From Planctomyces sp. SH-PL62 (GTDB lineage Bacteria > Planctomycetota > Planctomycetia > Isosphaerales > Isosphaeraceae), in assembly GCF_001610895.1 (NCBI RefSeq), contig NZ_CP011273.1, positions 2,170,001 through 2,234,000 on the forward strand: a stretch of DNA of 64,000 nucleotides, written 5' to 3'. A program made the translations under genes and the position numbers. Below, one piece after another: positions 53,791 through 61,890 of the stretch; position 1 is the stretch's first letter; each line of letters begins with the position of its first letter. Below the pieces are notes generated by a model. That model had not been told where the DNA came from. It ran no database searches and was given only the letters and a program-made list of their open reading frames with translations.

Positions 53791-53940
53791 CGTCCGAGGG
53801 GAGAGGGCGCCGCGAGGCGAGCGGCGCCCGGACGTCGGATCCGAGCGGGGGCGGCCGACGCGGCGAGACTCGTCGCGATCGCCCCGACGGCCTCCGGCCC
53901 GCTCGCCTTCCCGGGATCACGCACGCAAGAAAGGTCAGCA

Positions 53941-55698
53941 ATGATTCGTCCGTCTCTGGTGCTCGCGACGTTTCTGATGGGGACGCTCGGCGTCGCTTCG
54001 GGGGCCGACGCCGCCGACCTGCTCTCTCCGCTGCTGGCCCAGGCCGAGTCGGTGAGCATCCCGCGCGGGCCCGGCTTCTACCTGAACCTCTTCAAGTTCA
54101 TCCCGGTCATCCTCGTCTACCTGCTCTGGGTCCGGACGACCGACTGGGTGGAGCACGACGGCCGCGAGCTGAACAACCCCAAGTTCGAGACCTGGAACAG
54201 CGTCATCTTCTTCTCGGGCGTGCTCGGGCTGGCGATGGTCTTCTCCATCCCCATCTATCCGATCGGCCTGACGCTGTTGCTGCTGGCCTACTTCATCCCG
54301 ATCCTCACCTACGTCTTCATACGCAATCAGACCGTCGCCGACGACCAGAAGGTGCTGACCCCCTACCACCTGGGCGAGGTCGTCAACGACCTGCTGGCGA
54401 GGCTGGGCATGCGCCCCCTGTTCAACAAGAACCTGGGGTCGGTCGACCGCGCCGGGCCGCCGATCACGTTCATCGGCAAGACCTCGGGGTCAACCAACAA
54501 GGAAGACCCCAGCCGGGTCCGCCAGGCCGAGGAGTCGCGGTCGTTCATGGCGGCCAAGGAACTGGTCTACGACGCGGTCCTCCGCCGCGCGACCGACATC
54601 CACCTGGAGCCGACCACCGACCAGCTCTCGGTCCGCTACCGGATCGACGGCATCCTCCACGCCGCCGAGCCGTTCGACAGGGCCACCGGCGACGCCGTCA
54701 TCAACGTGTTCAAGGTCCTCTCGGCCATGGACATCTCCGAGAAGCGCAAGCCCCAGGACGGCTCGTTCGGGGCCAAGCTCCAGGGCCGCGACCTCGACTT
54801 CCGCGTCGCCACCTCGGGCTCCAAGGCCGGCGAGAAGCTGGTCATGCGAATCCTCGACAACTCGTCGGGGGTGAGCAAGCTCGAGGACCTGGGGATGCGC
54901 CCCAAGCTGGCCGAGCAGGTCAAGAGCCTGGTCACCCAGCCCCACGGCATGTTCCTCTCGTGCGGCCCCACCGGCTCGGGCAAGTCGACCACGCTCTACG
55001 CGGCCCTCCGCGAGATCGACCGCTACCAGCGGAACATCATCACCGTCGAGGACCCGATCGAGTACCACCTCGACAACGTCACCCAGATGGAGGTGAACAC
55101 CAAGGCCGGGCAGACCTTCGCCGCCGCCCTGCGGTCGATCCTCCGGCAAGACCCCGACGTCATCATGATCGGCGAGGTCCGCGACCAGGAGACCGCCAAC
55201 ATCGCCTGCCAGGCGGCCAACACCGGCCACATGGTCTTCTCCACGGTCCACTCCAACGACGCCGTCACGGCGCTCTTCCGGCTGCTCGACCTGGGGGTCG
55301 AGCCGTTCATGATCGCCTCGGCCCTGTCGGCCGTCCTGGGCCAGCGGCTCGTCCGGCTGCTCTGCGACGCCTGCAAGGAGCCCTACAAGCCCAAGCCCGA
55401 GTTCCTCAAGAAGGCCAACCTCCCGGCCGACAAGGTCGACGTCTTCTACCGACGCCCCGAGAACCCCGAGCAGGTCTGCCCCCAGTGCGGCGGCACCGGC
55501 TACTTCGGCCGCGCCGGCATCTTCGAACTCCTGGTCCTGACCGAGCCGATCCGCGAGATGCTCCGCGAGAACCCCTCGCTGACCAAGATCAAGGCCGAGG
55601 CCCGCCGCGGCGGCATGATCTACCTCCAGGAAGACGGCCTCCGCCAGGTGATCCAGGGGCGGACCTCGATCGAGGAACTGCTCCGCGTCGTCAAGTGA
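53941..55698 (+). CDS. GspE/PilB-type secretion ATPase with N-terminal membrane segments
   Basis: A 585-residue assembly ATPase. In place of the usual soluble N1/N2 domains it starts with a signal-like hydrophobic segment (LATFLMGTLGVASGADA) and two or three membrane segments (KFIPVILVYLLWV; VIFFSGVLGLAMVFSIPIY; LTLLLLAYFIPILTYVF, residues about 55-125). The ATPase then follows: RRATDIHLEPTTDQLSVRYRIDG, Walker A SCGPTGSGKSTT, Asp box TVEDPIEYHL, Walker B DPDVIMIGEVRD and His box FSTVHSNDA. A zinc-binding C-x2-C...C-x2-C pair (CDACKEP; CPQCGGTGY) is intact. It probably powers type II/IV pilin assembly from a fixed place in the membrane. Confidence 0.9.
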   Translation: MIRPSLVLATFLMGTLGVASGADAADLLSPLLAQAESVSIPRGPGFYLNLFKFIPVILVYLLWVRTTDWVEHDGRELNNPKFETWNSVIFFSGVLGLAMVFSIPIYPIGLTLLLLAYFIPILTYVFIRNQTVADDQKVLTPYHLGEVVNDLLARLGMRPLFNKNLGSVDRAGPPITFIGKTSGSTNKEDPSRVRQAEESRSFMAAKELVYDAVLRRATDIHLEPTTDQLSVRYRIDGILHAAEPFDRATGDAVINVFKVLSAMDISEKRKPQDGSFGAKLQGRDLDFRVATSGSKAGEKLVMRILDNSSGVSKLEDLGMRPKLAEQVKSLVTQPHGMFLSCGPTGSGKSTTLYAALREIDRYQRNIITVEDPIEYHLDNVTQMEVNTKAGQTFAAALRSILRQDPDVIMIGEVRDQETANIACQAANTGHMVFSTVHSNDAVTALFRLLDLGVEPFMIASALSAVLGQRLVRLLCDACKEPYKPKPEFLKKANLPADKVDVFYRRPENPEQVCPQCGGTGYFGRAGIFELLVLTEPIREMLRENPSLTKIKAEARRGGMIYLQEDGLRQVIQGRTSIEELLRVVK

Positions 55699-55750
55699 CC
55701 CGGCCCGGCCTGCGGCCGCCGATCCCCCAAACGCCTACGGGACCTCGCCC

Positions 55751-56527
55751 ATGTCCGTGCCTCCAGCCCTGATCGACACGCTCCTCGTGGCCCTGATGCT
55801 CTTCATGACTTACGTCGTGTCGAGCGAGGGCGCCTGGGGCGCGGCCTTGATGTTCTTCAACGTCCTCTTCGGCGGCTTGATCGCCTTCAACTTCTTCGAG
55901 CCGCTCGCGAACCTCATCGACTCCACGGGGATCGGCTGGAGCTTCTCCGAGACCCTGGCGATGATGCTCATCTTCTGCGTCTCGGTGCTGCTCTTGCGGC
56001 TCGCGACCGAGACCCTCGCCCCGGTCATGGTGCGGTTCCCGAACCCGGTCTACCAGCTCACCCGGCTGGCGTTCTCGTTCGCGACCACGGTCGTCACCTT
56101 CGCGATCATCCTGGTCGCCTTCCACGCCGCCCCGGTCCACAAGAAGGTCTTCGGCTACATCGAATACAACACGAAGCCCCCCTTCGGCATGGGGATCGAC
56201 CACGCCTGGCTCGGTTTCTTCCAGTACACCACCGGCGACATCTTCGCCACCTACGGATCGGGCGTGCGGGACCCGTACTCCACCTACGGCAAGACCGGCA
56301 ACCAGGTCGTGCCGGTCCACCTGTTCGACCCCCGCGGCAAGTGGCTGCTCGACAAGCAGAAGGCCCGCCCCTACGGCGAAGGGGAGATCCTGGACGAAGG
56401 GGGCGGCGGCGAGGCCGCGGGGGGCCCCGAAGGGCCGGCGGGGGCGGGAGGAGGGCCCGGAGCCCCTCCGGGAGGCATGACCTCGCGACCGATCGGCGGC
56501 CCCGTGGCCCCGGCGCCGCCGAACTGA
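55751..56527 (+). CDS. CvpA-like integral membrane protein
   Basis: A 258-residue protein with four hydrophobic segments in the first 125 residues (IDTLLVALMLFMTYVV; LMFFNVLFGGLIAFNFF; TLAMMLIFCVSVLLLRLA; FSFATTVVTFAIILVAF), the pattern of CvpA-type proteins. An extracytoplasmic or cytosolic C-terminal part of about 130 residues ends in a Gly/Pro-rich tail. Its position 52 bases after the secretion ATPase suggests a shared transcript and perhaps a role in the same envelope machine. Assignment to CvpA rests on topology. Confidence 0.6.
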   Translation: MSVPPALIDTLLVALMLFMTYVVSSEGAWGAALMFFNVLFGGLIAFNFFEPLANLIDSTGIGWSFSETLAMMLIFCVSVLLLRLATETLAPVMVRFPNPVYQLTRLAFSFATTVVTFAIILVAFHAAPVHKKVFGYIEYNTKPPFGMGIDHAWLGFFQYTTGDIFATYGSGVRDPYSTYGKTGNQVVPVHLFDPRGKWLLDKQKARPYGEGEILDEGGGGEAAGGPEGPAGAGGGPGAPPGGMTSRPIGGPVAPAPPN

Positions 56528-56549
56528 TCCCGGAACGGCCCGGCGGATC

Positions 56550-57110
56550 TCAACCGCGGCCGGGTGCGAGGGGGGCGACCGCCGCGCCCCCGGCCTGGCC
56601 CGTCGAACGGACTTCCAGCAAGTCGATCCGGACCTGACTCCTCACCCCCGGCAGTTGCTGCACGCGATAGACGGCGGCCTTGCTGGTGGTGGTCTCGATC
56701 ACGAACAACGGCGCCCAGCCGGCGCCCAGCGTCCCGAGCTGGCCGGTCGTCATCAGGAAGTGGGGCTTCGGCCCGTTGTCGACGTCGAGCGCGAAGTCGG
56801 CGACCAGATCGCGCTCGGCGAACGCCTCCATATGGCGGGTCCCCCCCGCCGTCTGGCGGTAGCTGGGGATCGTCGCCTTCAGCTTCCCGGCCGTGTAGTC
56901 GAGGTAATAGAGGGCGTCCTCGGGGACCTGGATCTTGTTCCCCTCGTCGTAGCGGATGGCGATGGGGCCGGTCGCGATGATCGACTCGCCCGAACGATCG
57001 CCGCCCCCCGCCCGGAGCGGTTGCGGGCGCCCCCCCGCGAGCAGGACGCCGAGGGCCAGGCCGACGACCAGCCCAAGCGCGGTTCCGATCCGAGGTCGCG
57101 TCGCGTTCAT
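56550..57110 (-). CDS. Exported protein of unknown function
   Basis: A 186-residue protein with an N-terminal signal/anchor (IGTALGLVVGLALGVLLAGG) and a beta-rich mature domain (IAIRYDEGNKIQVPEDALYYLDYTAG...HFLMTTGQLG; PLFVIETTTSKAAVYRVQQL). I recognise no family. A GGAGGAGACGGAC stretch precedes the ATG. It is convergent with the CvpA-like gene (22 bases between the stops) and divergent from the zincin gene. Confidence 0.65.
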   Translation of the reverse strand: MNATRPRIGTALGLVVGLALGVLLAGGRPQPLRAGGGDRSGESIIATGPIAIRYDEGNKIQVPEDALYYLDYTAGKLKATIPSYRQTAGGTRHMEAFAERDLVADFALDVDNGPKPHFLMTTGQLGTLGAGWAPLFVIETTTSKAAVYRVQQLPGVRSQVRIDLLEVRSTGQAGGAAVAPLAPGRG

Positions 57111-57348
57111 GTCCGTCTCCTCCGTGTGGTAACGCCGAGAACGGCGGCGGGAATCCTCCCACCCCCCGCCAAGGCCCGCATTGTGCGAGCCTTCGCCCAG
57201 GCCGTCCAGCCCAACCCCCCGCCGGGCGTCTCGCGGGATTCGGGGCGAGTCCGGCTGCTCCCGGCCCGAATCATTCCCAGGTGGCCGCCCGCCCCGATCC
57301 AAACGCCCTTTCCGAGGGCCCGGCCCGCCAAAGGAGACCCGCGCCGCC

Positions 57349-58881
57349 ATGTTCCCAACGCTCCTCGCCGCGCTGGCCTTGACGCTCCAGGTCCCTCCGC
57401 CGACGACCGGCGTCGAGCGGGCGCAGGAGCTGGAAGCGGACGCGCGCGCGATCCTCGCTCGCGAGTCGGAAGCCCTCCAATCGCTCGCCGATCGCCTGAC
57501 GAAGCAGGGCGAGACGAAAGGCGCCGCCGAGGTCCGCAAGCTGTCGCCCCCGACGCCCGAGGGGCCGGCGACGCGGCTCGTCCCGCTCCCCGACGTGGTC
57601 GAGCCCCGGAGCGGCCTGGCGAGCGTCGCGGCGTCCGGGACCGACTGGGGCCAGGATCTGGAAGCGATCCGCAAGACCGCCGGGGAGTCTTTCTTCGAGC
57701 TGGCGACGAAGGCCGCGTCCGCGGAGCCCTCTCACATGGCCCGCGCCGGGATCGCCCTCCGCGAGACCCTGGCCCGGCTCCCCGACCACGCCGAGGCCCG
57801 CCGGCTGCTCGGCTACGTCCCCCACGACGGAGGCTGGGCGAAACCGTTCGCCGTCCGCCAGCTCAAGGACGGCAACGTGGCGCACCCCACCTACGGCTGG
57901 GTCCCCGAGGACTGGGTCGTCCACCTGGAACTGGGCGAACTCCCCGCGCCGGCCGTCCGTGGGAAGCCCACGACCTGGCTCCCCGCCGCCGAGGCCGACC
58001 GCCTGCGCTCGACCTGGCGGACCCCCTGGCAGATCAACACCGAGCATTTCGAGATCCGGGCCGACGTGCCGCTCGCCGAGGCGATCCAGTTCGGCCGTCG
58101 TCTGGAAGCGTTCCACGACCTGTTCTTCGCCCTGATGGCCGACGTCGTCGGCGACGAATTGCCGCTGGCCCGGCGGTTCAAGTCGCCGTCGCTGGCGCCA
58201 GACGCGAGCTACCGCCCCCATCAGGTCGTCTATTATGCCGACCGCGACGAGTATCACGAACGGATGCGGCCCGTCGCCGGCGAGCAGGTCGCATCCGAGA
58301 GCCTCGGCTACTACGATCCTCGCGGGCCGGGACGAGGCAGCCGCCGACCGGCCTACTTCTTCCGGGACGTGGACGGCCAGCTCCCCGTCGAGGCGACCCT
58401 CTACCACGAGGTCTCGCACCAGCTCCTGTTCGAGTCGGCCGGGCCGAACGCCTACCTGAACAACTCGGGGGACTACTGGGTCTTCGAGGGCCTGGGGACC
58501 TACTTCGAGACCGTCACGCCCACCAAGGACGGCGCGCTGGAGGTCGGCGGGCTGGTCGGCCCGAGGCTGGAAGCGGCCCTGCATTCGCTGGGCGCGCGGA
58601 AGTTCCAGCGGCTCGGCGACTTCCTCCGCCAGGACCAGGCGGCGTTCAATCGCGACGAGCGCATCTACGTCAACTATCAGCAGGCGATGGCGCTGACGCT
58701 CTTCCTGATGCAGGCCGAGCGGGGCGCGTACCGCGAGCCGTTCCTGGACTATGTCCGGGATGCGTATCGCGGGCGCATCAAGCGGGGTTCGGGGCGATCG
58801 CTGGAGGACCGCCTCGGCACACCCGTCGACGAGATCGAACGCCGGTTCAGGGCGTTCTACGCCCCAGCCGCCGGGGGCTGA
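57349..58881 (+). CDS. Exported DUF1570-like zinc metallopeptidase
   Basis: A 510-residue protein with a short signal-like N-terminus (LLAALALTL), a helical region (VERAQELEADARAILARESEAL...) and a C-terminal gluzincin domain. The metal motif LYHEVSHQLLFES supplies HExxH, and GDYWVFEGLGTYFE downstream gives the third Glu ligand in WVFEGLG. This matches the planctomycete DUF1570 family of MA-clan-like peptidases, described in planctomycete genomes but not biochemically. The ATG has AAAGGAGA 11 bases upstream. Secretion is likely; the substrate is unknown. Confidence 0.78.
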   Translation: MFPTLLAALALTLQVPPPTTGVERAQELEADARAILARESEALQSLADRLTKQGETKGAAEVRKLSPPTPEGPATRLVPLPDVVEPRSGLASVAASGTDWGQDLEAIRKTAGESFFELATKAASAEPSHMARAGIALRETLARLPDHAEARRLLGYVPHDGGWAKPFAVRQLKDGNVAHPTYGWVPEDWVVHLELGELPAPAVRGKPTTWLPAAEADRLRSTWRTPWQINTEHFEIRADVPLAEAIQFGRRLEAFHDLFFALMADVVGDELPLARRFKSPSLAPDASYRPHQVVYYADRDEYHERMRPVAGEQVASESLGYYDPRGPGRGSRRPAYFFRDVDGQLPVEATLYHEVSHQLLFESAGPNAYLNNSGDYWVFEGLGTYFETVTPTKDGALEVGGLVGPRLEAALHSLGARKFQRLGDFLRQDQAAFNRDERIYVNYQQAMALTLFLMQAERGAYREPFLDYVRDAYRGRIKRGSGRSLEDRLGTPVDEIERRFRAFYAPAAGG

Positions 58882-58953
58882 GGCAGGGGCCGAACGCGGC
58901 GGGCGGGCCGGCTTCCCCGGTCCCCGCCCCGGCTCGGCTGGGTTGGGCCAGGC

Positions 58954-59196
58954 TCACTCGCCGACGTACGGCAGGAGGGCCATGAAGCGGGCCCGCTTGA
59001 CGGCGGCGCTGGACGCCCGCTGGAAGGCGGCGCAATTGCCGCTCCGCTTGCGGGAGAACATCTTGCTCTGGTTGGTGCACAGCTTCTTCAGGAGGCCGAT
59101 GTCCTTGTAGTCGACATAGGCCGGGCGGGGGCAGCCCTCGCGGGTGCAGAACCGGCAGCGATTCTTGCGGTTGCGTCCGAACTTCTTACGGGGCAT
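58954..59196 (-). CDS. rpsR: 30S ribosomal protein S18
   Basis: Ribosomal protein S18 of the small-subunit platform, where it pairs with S6. The 80-residue protein has the conserved core PAYVDYKDIGLLKKL and the C-terminal RARFMALLPYVGE. It carries a CRFCTREGC cysteine cluster plus a further Cys (KKLCTNQ), so it is the zinc-ribbon-containing version. Unlike in most bacteria it is not next to rpsF, ssb or rplI, standing alone with its own promoter and leader. AGAAGG lies 3 bases before the ATG. Confidence 0.95.
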   Translation of the reverse strand: MPRKKFGRNRKNRCRFCTREGCPRPAYVDYKDIGLLKKLCTNQSKMFSRKRSGNCAAFQRASSAAVKRARFMALLPYVGE

Positions 59197-59239
59197 AAAC
59201 CTTCTGTCCTCAGCCGCTTACGTAAAAAAGGTTGCACGA

Positions 59240-59256
59240 GCCGCGCCGGGCGCGGC
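59240..59256 (-). promoter_or_regulatory. Leader hairpin of rpsR with downstream T-run
   Basis: GCCGCGC-CGG-GCGCGGC forms a 7-bp stem in the rpsR leader. On the minus strand it is followed 10 bases later by TTTTTT and then by the rpsR ribosome site. It may be an attenuator or an S18/S6-type autoregulatory site; the function is not shown by sequence. Confidence 0.35.
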
Positions 59257-59296
59257 CCCGCCGGGTGGTACTTCGCCGACCTTGTGGCAAGCTGAC

Positions 59297-59325
59297 AGCT
59301 TAAGGCCCCTCGCCGGCGGCGTCAA
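59297..59325 (-). promoter_or_regulatory. rpsR promoter
   Basis: On the minus strand TTGACG (59325-59320), a 17-base spacer and TAAGCT (59302-59297). The leader to the rpsR ATG would be about 95 bases. Confidence 0.6.
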
Positions 59326-59446
59326 GCCGGCAGGGCTTCCCTGGCCGCGAAGATCGTCCGGCGCGGCGCGGCGCGCGATGTGGTTCTCAGAGACTCCATC
59401 ACATAACACCACCACCGCCTCAAGGGGATCGGGAGACGGCGATCGG

Positions 59447-59590
59447 GGTGCCACGGGTTCTCCGACCCCGTGGATCGGCGTCGAGCCGGTCCCGAGCCGT
59501 CGTCCCAATCCCCGGCCGGTCCACTGATTCGGAGAACCCGTGGCACCCGGAGATCTTCCGTCGGAACTCGGTGGAGTTGAGTGAGGAGTT
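59447..59590 (-). repeat. Dispersed repeat, copy B, with 19-bp inverted ends
   Basis: This copy is in the opposite orientation to copy A at 4663-4785. Its core (59447-59547) is bounded by a perfect 19-bp inverted repeat: GGTGCCACGGGTTCTCCGA at 59447-59465 and its complement at 59529-59547. It therefore has the shape of a 101-base MITE- or REP-like element. Shared sequence with copy A continues outward to about 59590 (GGAACTCGGTGGAGT). It lies between rpsR and the leuA promoter. Confidence 0.82.
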
Positions 59591-59611
59591 CCGGTTCTCA
59601 TCGATGAGAGG

Positions 59612-59640
59612 TTGACGATCGGTGGGCCGGGCGCTAGGAT
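59612..59640 (+). promoter_or_regulatory. Promoter of the leuA leader
   Basis: TTGACG (59612-59617), a 17-base spacer and TAGGAT (59635-59640). Transcription would start near 59647, about 50 bases before the leader peptide and about 370 bases before leuA. Confidence 0.7.
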
Positions 59641-59694
59641 TGGCGTCGGATTCAGCGCAATGCCGTGAAGGCACCCGATCCCGGAGCCGCCCGA

Positions 59695-59766
59695 ATGATC
59701 CCGTCGCTTGCCAGCCTCGACCTCCTCCTCCTGGGCCTTATCGGCCGTCAGGGTGGATCGTCTTAG
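59695..59766 (+). CDS. Leucine-rich leader peptide of leuA
   Basis: A 23-codon open frame (ATG 59695, TAG 59764-59766) with a GGAG ribosome site 8 bases upstream. It encodes seven leucines (residues 5, 8, 10-13 and 15), including four in a row, and one isoleucine right after. A terminator hairpin and then leuA follow. Leader peptides rich in the pathway's product amino acid are the sensing part of ribosome-mediated attenuation: slow translation at Leu codons would change folding of the downstream RNA. The frame is too short to judge by coding statistics, so the call rests on composition and position. Confidence 0.72.
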   Translation: MIPSLASLDLLLLGLIGRQGGSS

Positions 59767-59775
59767 GGCTGGCGA

Positions 59776-59804
59776 GCTTCTTCGATAAAGTCGAACAGCG
59801 AAGC
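59776..59804 (+). promoter_or_regulatory. Alternative (anti-terminator-type) hairpin in the leuA leader
   Basis: GCTTC (59776-59780) can pair with GAAGC (59800-59804) around an inner TTCGA/TCGAA stem (59781-59785 with 59791-59795). Because GAAGC is the first part of the terminator's left arm, this hairpin and the terminator exclude each other. Separately, GTCAGGGTG in the leader peptide (59747-59755) is a 9-base exact complement of CACCCTGAC in the terminator loop (59814-59822). Confidence 0.5.
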
Positions 59805-59841
59805 CCCGAGACTCACCCTGACCGGTGGATCTCGGGGCTTC
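59800..59841 (+). terminator. Attenuator terminator upstream of leuA
   Basis: The arms GAAGCCCCGAGA (59800-59811) and TCTCGGGGCTTC (59830-59841) form a perfect 12-bp stem with an 18-base loop. A T-rich stretch TTCGTTTCG follows. It lies 33 bases after the leader-peptide stop and 178 bases before leuA. Confidence 0.75.
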
Positions 59842-59903
59842 TTCGTTTCGTCGACCACGGCCCCGACGACCCCCGGCTGGGCGTCTCGCCTCCGCTTTCG
59901 CCT

Positions 59904-59933
59904 TTGCGGGCGGACCCGAACGCGGCGTACACT
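59904..59933 (+). promoter_or_regulatory. Possible second leuA promoter
   Basis: TTGCGG (59904-59909), an 18-base spacer and TACACT (59928-59933). If active, it would bypass the attenuator and give basal leuA expression. Confidence 0.3.
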
Positions 59934-59957
59934 AAACGAGATGGCAGCGAAACGCAC

Positions 59958-59995
59958 GGCGCGGTGGTCGCCCCCAGAGCGGCGACCACCGCGCC
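59958..59995 (+). promoter_or_regulatory. 15-bp perfect hairpin just before leuA
   Basis: The arms GGCGCGGTGGTCGCC (59958-59972) and GGCGACCACCGCGCC (59981-59995) enclose an 8-base loop. The stem ends 23 bases before the leuA ATG and leaves the AAGGAA site free. No T-run follows. It could block 5' decay, act as a second regulatory stem or bind a factor. Confidence 0.6.
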
Positions 59996-60018
59996 CGGAA
60001 CAAGGAACGAGCCCAGCC

Positions 60019-61635
60019 ATGACCTCCCCGCAATCGTCGGCCCCGTCCTCGTCATCGAGCCCCGCCCCCGGGGATGACCGCATCCGGATCTTCGACACGA
60101 CGCTCCGCGACGGCGAGCAGTCGCCGGGCGCGAGCATGAACCTGGCCGAGAAGCTGGAGATCGCCCGGGCCCTCGCCGGGATGGGGGTCGACGTGATCGA
60201 GGCCGGGTTCCCGATCGCCTCGATCGGCGACTTCGAGGCCGTCCGCGCCATCGCCGCCGAGGTCGCCGGCTCGACCGTCTGCGGCCTGGCCCGCTGCAAC
60301 GACCGCGACATCGACCGCGCCTGGGAGGCCGTCCAGTTCGCGCAGCAGCCCCGGATCCACGTCTTCCTGGCGACCTCGCCGATCCACCGCGAGCACAAGC
60401 TGCGGATGAGCCGCGAGCAGGTCGTCGAGCGGGCCGTCGCCGGCGTACGCCGGGCCGTCGCGCTCTCGCACGACGTCGAGTTCAGCCCCGAGGACGCCGG
60501 GCGGACCGAGCCCGAATTCCTCCGCGAAGTGATCGAGGCCGTGATCGAGGCCGGGGCGACGACCGTGAACATCCCGGACACCGTCGGCTACCTGATGCCC
60601 GCCCAGTACGCGGCCATGATCCGCGACCTGATCGCCAACGTCCCCAACATCGGCCGGGCCGTCGTCAGCACCCATTGCCACGACGACCTGGGCATGGCCG
60701 TCGCCAACAGCCTGGCCGGCGTCGAGGCCGGGGCCCGGCAGGTCGAATGCACCATCAACGGCATCGGCGAACGTGCCGGGAACGCCGCCCTGGAAGAGAT
60801 CGTCATGGCGATCAAGACCCGCCACGACTACTTCGGCGTCGACACCAGCATCAAGACCGAGCGGCTCTACCCGGTCAGCCGGATGCTCTCGACGATCACC
60901 GGCCTGGCAGTCCAGCGCAACAAGGCGATCGTCGGCCGCAACGCCTTCGCCCACGAGTCGGGCATCCACCAGGACGGGATGCTCAAGGAACGCTCGACCT
61001 ACGAGATCATGCGCCCGCAGGACGTGGGGGTCCCCCGCACCGACCTGGTCCTGGGCAAGCACTCGGGCCGCCACGCCCTCCGCGACCGGATCGTCGAGAT
61101 GGGCTACACCCTGAGCGACGAGCAGGTCCAGACCGTTTTCGACGACTTCAAGGCCCTGGCCGACAAGAAGAAGGAAATCTACGACGAGGACCTGGCCGTG
61201 CTGGTCGAGAAGCACCTGGGCGACGTCCCCGCCTCGTGGCAGCTCGTGAGCCTGCACACCACGGCCGGGACCAGCGTCCTGCCCACGGCCACCGTCTCGA
61301 TCAGGCGGCCCGACGGCGAGATCGTCCAGGACGCGGCCATCGGCGACGGGCCCGTCGACGCCATCTTCAAGGCCTTCGAACGCGTCACCGGCGTCCACGC
61401 CAACCTCCACGAGTTCGTCGTCCGGAGCGTCAGCCAGGGCAAGGACGCCCAGGGCGAGGTGACCCTGGAGCTGGAAGTCGAGAGCGACGCCACCAGCTTC
61501 CGAGGCCGCGCCGCCTCCACCGACATCATCGAGGCCTCCGCCCTGGCCTACCTCAACGCCGTCAACGCCATCACCGCCCGCAAGGACCGCGGCCAGGTCC
61601 GCGAAGTCGTCGGCCGTCCCGGCGCGGGGCTGTAA
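60019..61635 (+). CDS. leuA: 2-isopropylmalate synthase
   Basis: First committed step of leucine synthesis: acetyl-CoA plus 2-oxoisovalerate to 2-isopropylmalate. The 538-residue protein has the catalytic barrel with RIFDTTLRDGEQSPGASMN, the metal ligands in VVSTHCHDDLGMAVANS and the NGIGERAGNAALEE motif. The C-terminal third (from about 400) is the LeuA allosteric domain that binds leucine for feedback inhibition. ATG 60019 is chosen because the frame upstream (to 59941) translates through the 15-bp hairpin and looks non-coding. An AAGGAA site lies 11 bases before. Regulation by leader-peptide attenuation is proposed. Confidence 0.95.
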   Translation: MTSPQSSAPSSSSSPAPGDDRIRIFDTTLRDGEQSPGASMNLAEKLEIARALAGMGVDVIEAGFPIASIGDFEAVRAIAAEVAGSTVCGLARCNDRDIDRAWEAVQFAQQPRIHVFLATSPIHREHKLRMSREQVVERAVAGVRRAVALSHDVEFSPEDAGRTEPEFLREVIEAVIEAGATTVNIPDTVGYLMPAQYAAMIRDLIANVPNIGRAVVSTHCHDDLGMAVANSLAGVEAGARQVECTINGIGERAGNAALEEIVMAIKTRHDYFGVDTSIKTERLYPVSRMLSTITGLAVQRNKAIVGRNAFAHESGIHQDGMLKERSTYEIMRPQDVGVPRTDLVLGKHSGRHALRDRIVEMGYTLSDEQVQTVFDDFKALADKKKEIYDEDLAVLVEKHLGDVPASWQLVSLHTTAGTSVLPTATVSIRRPDGEIVQDAAIGDGPVDAIFKAFERVTGVHANLHEFVVRSVSQGKDAQGEVTLELEVESDATSFRGRAASTDIIEASALAYLNAVNAITARKDRGQVREVVGRPGAGL

Positions 61636-61890
61636 CGCCTCATCGCCGCCCCGGCCGTTCCCAGCGGCCGGGGCGATCCGTCTCACATCGACCGTACGCG
61701 GGGCGGCCTGGGCTATTGTCGCGACCTTCTGAAGTCGAACGCTGGGAGTTCGCCCATCCCGAGGTGCGAGTTACGTACCGGAGCCCCAGTCGACCGCTCG
61801 ATGAAGCCAGGACCGTCGGAAACGACGCTGACTTCGTTGTCCGCTCCAAGCCAAGGTCTGGTTAGGGCGGCTGGTCCAGGAGGCAGGGCG

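Noticed and set aside
59941-60018. In-frame upstream ATG extending leuA by 26 residues
   Set aside because: The extension reads through a perfect 15-bp hairpin and gives Arg/Pro-rich sequence unlike the LeuA N-terminus; ATG 60019 has a ribosome site.
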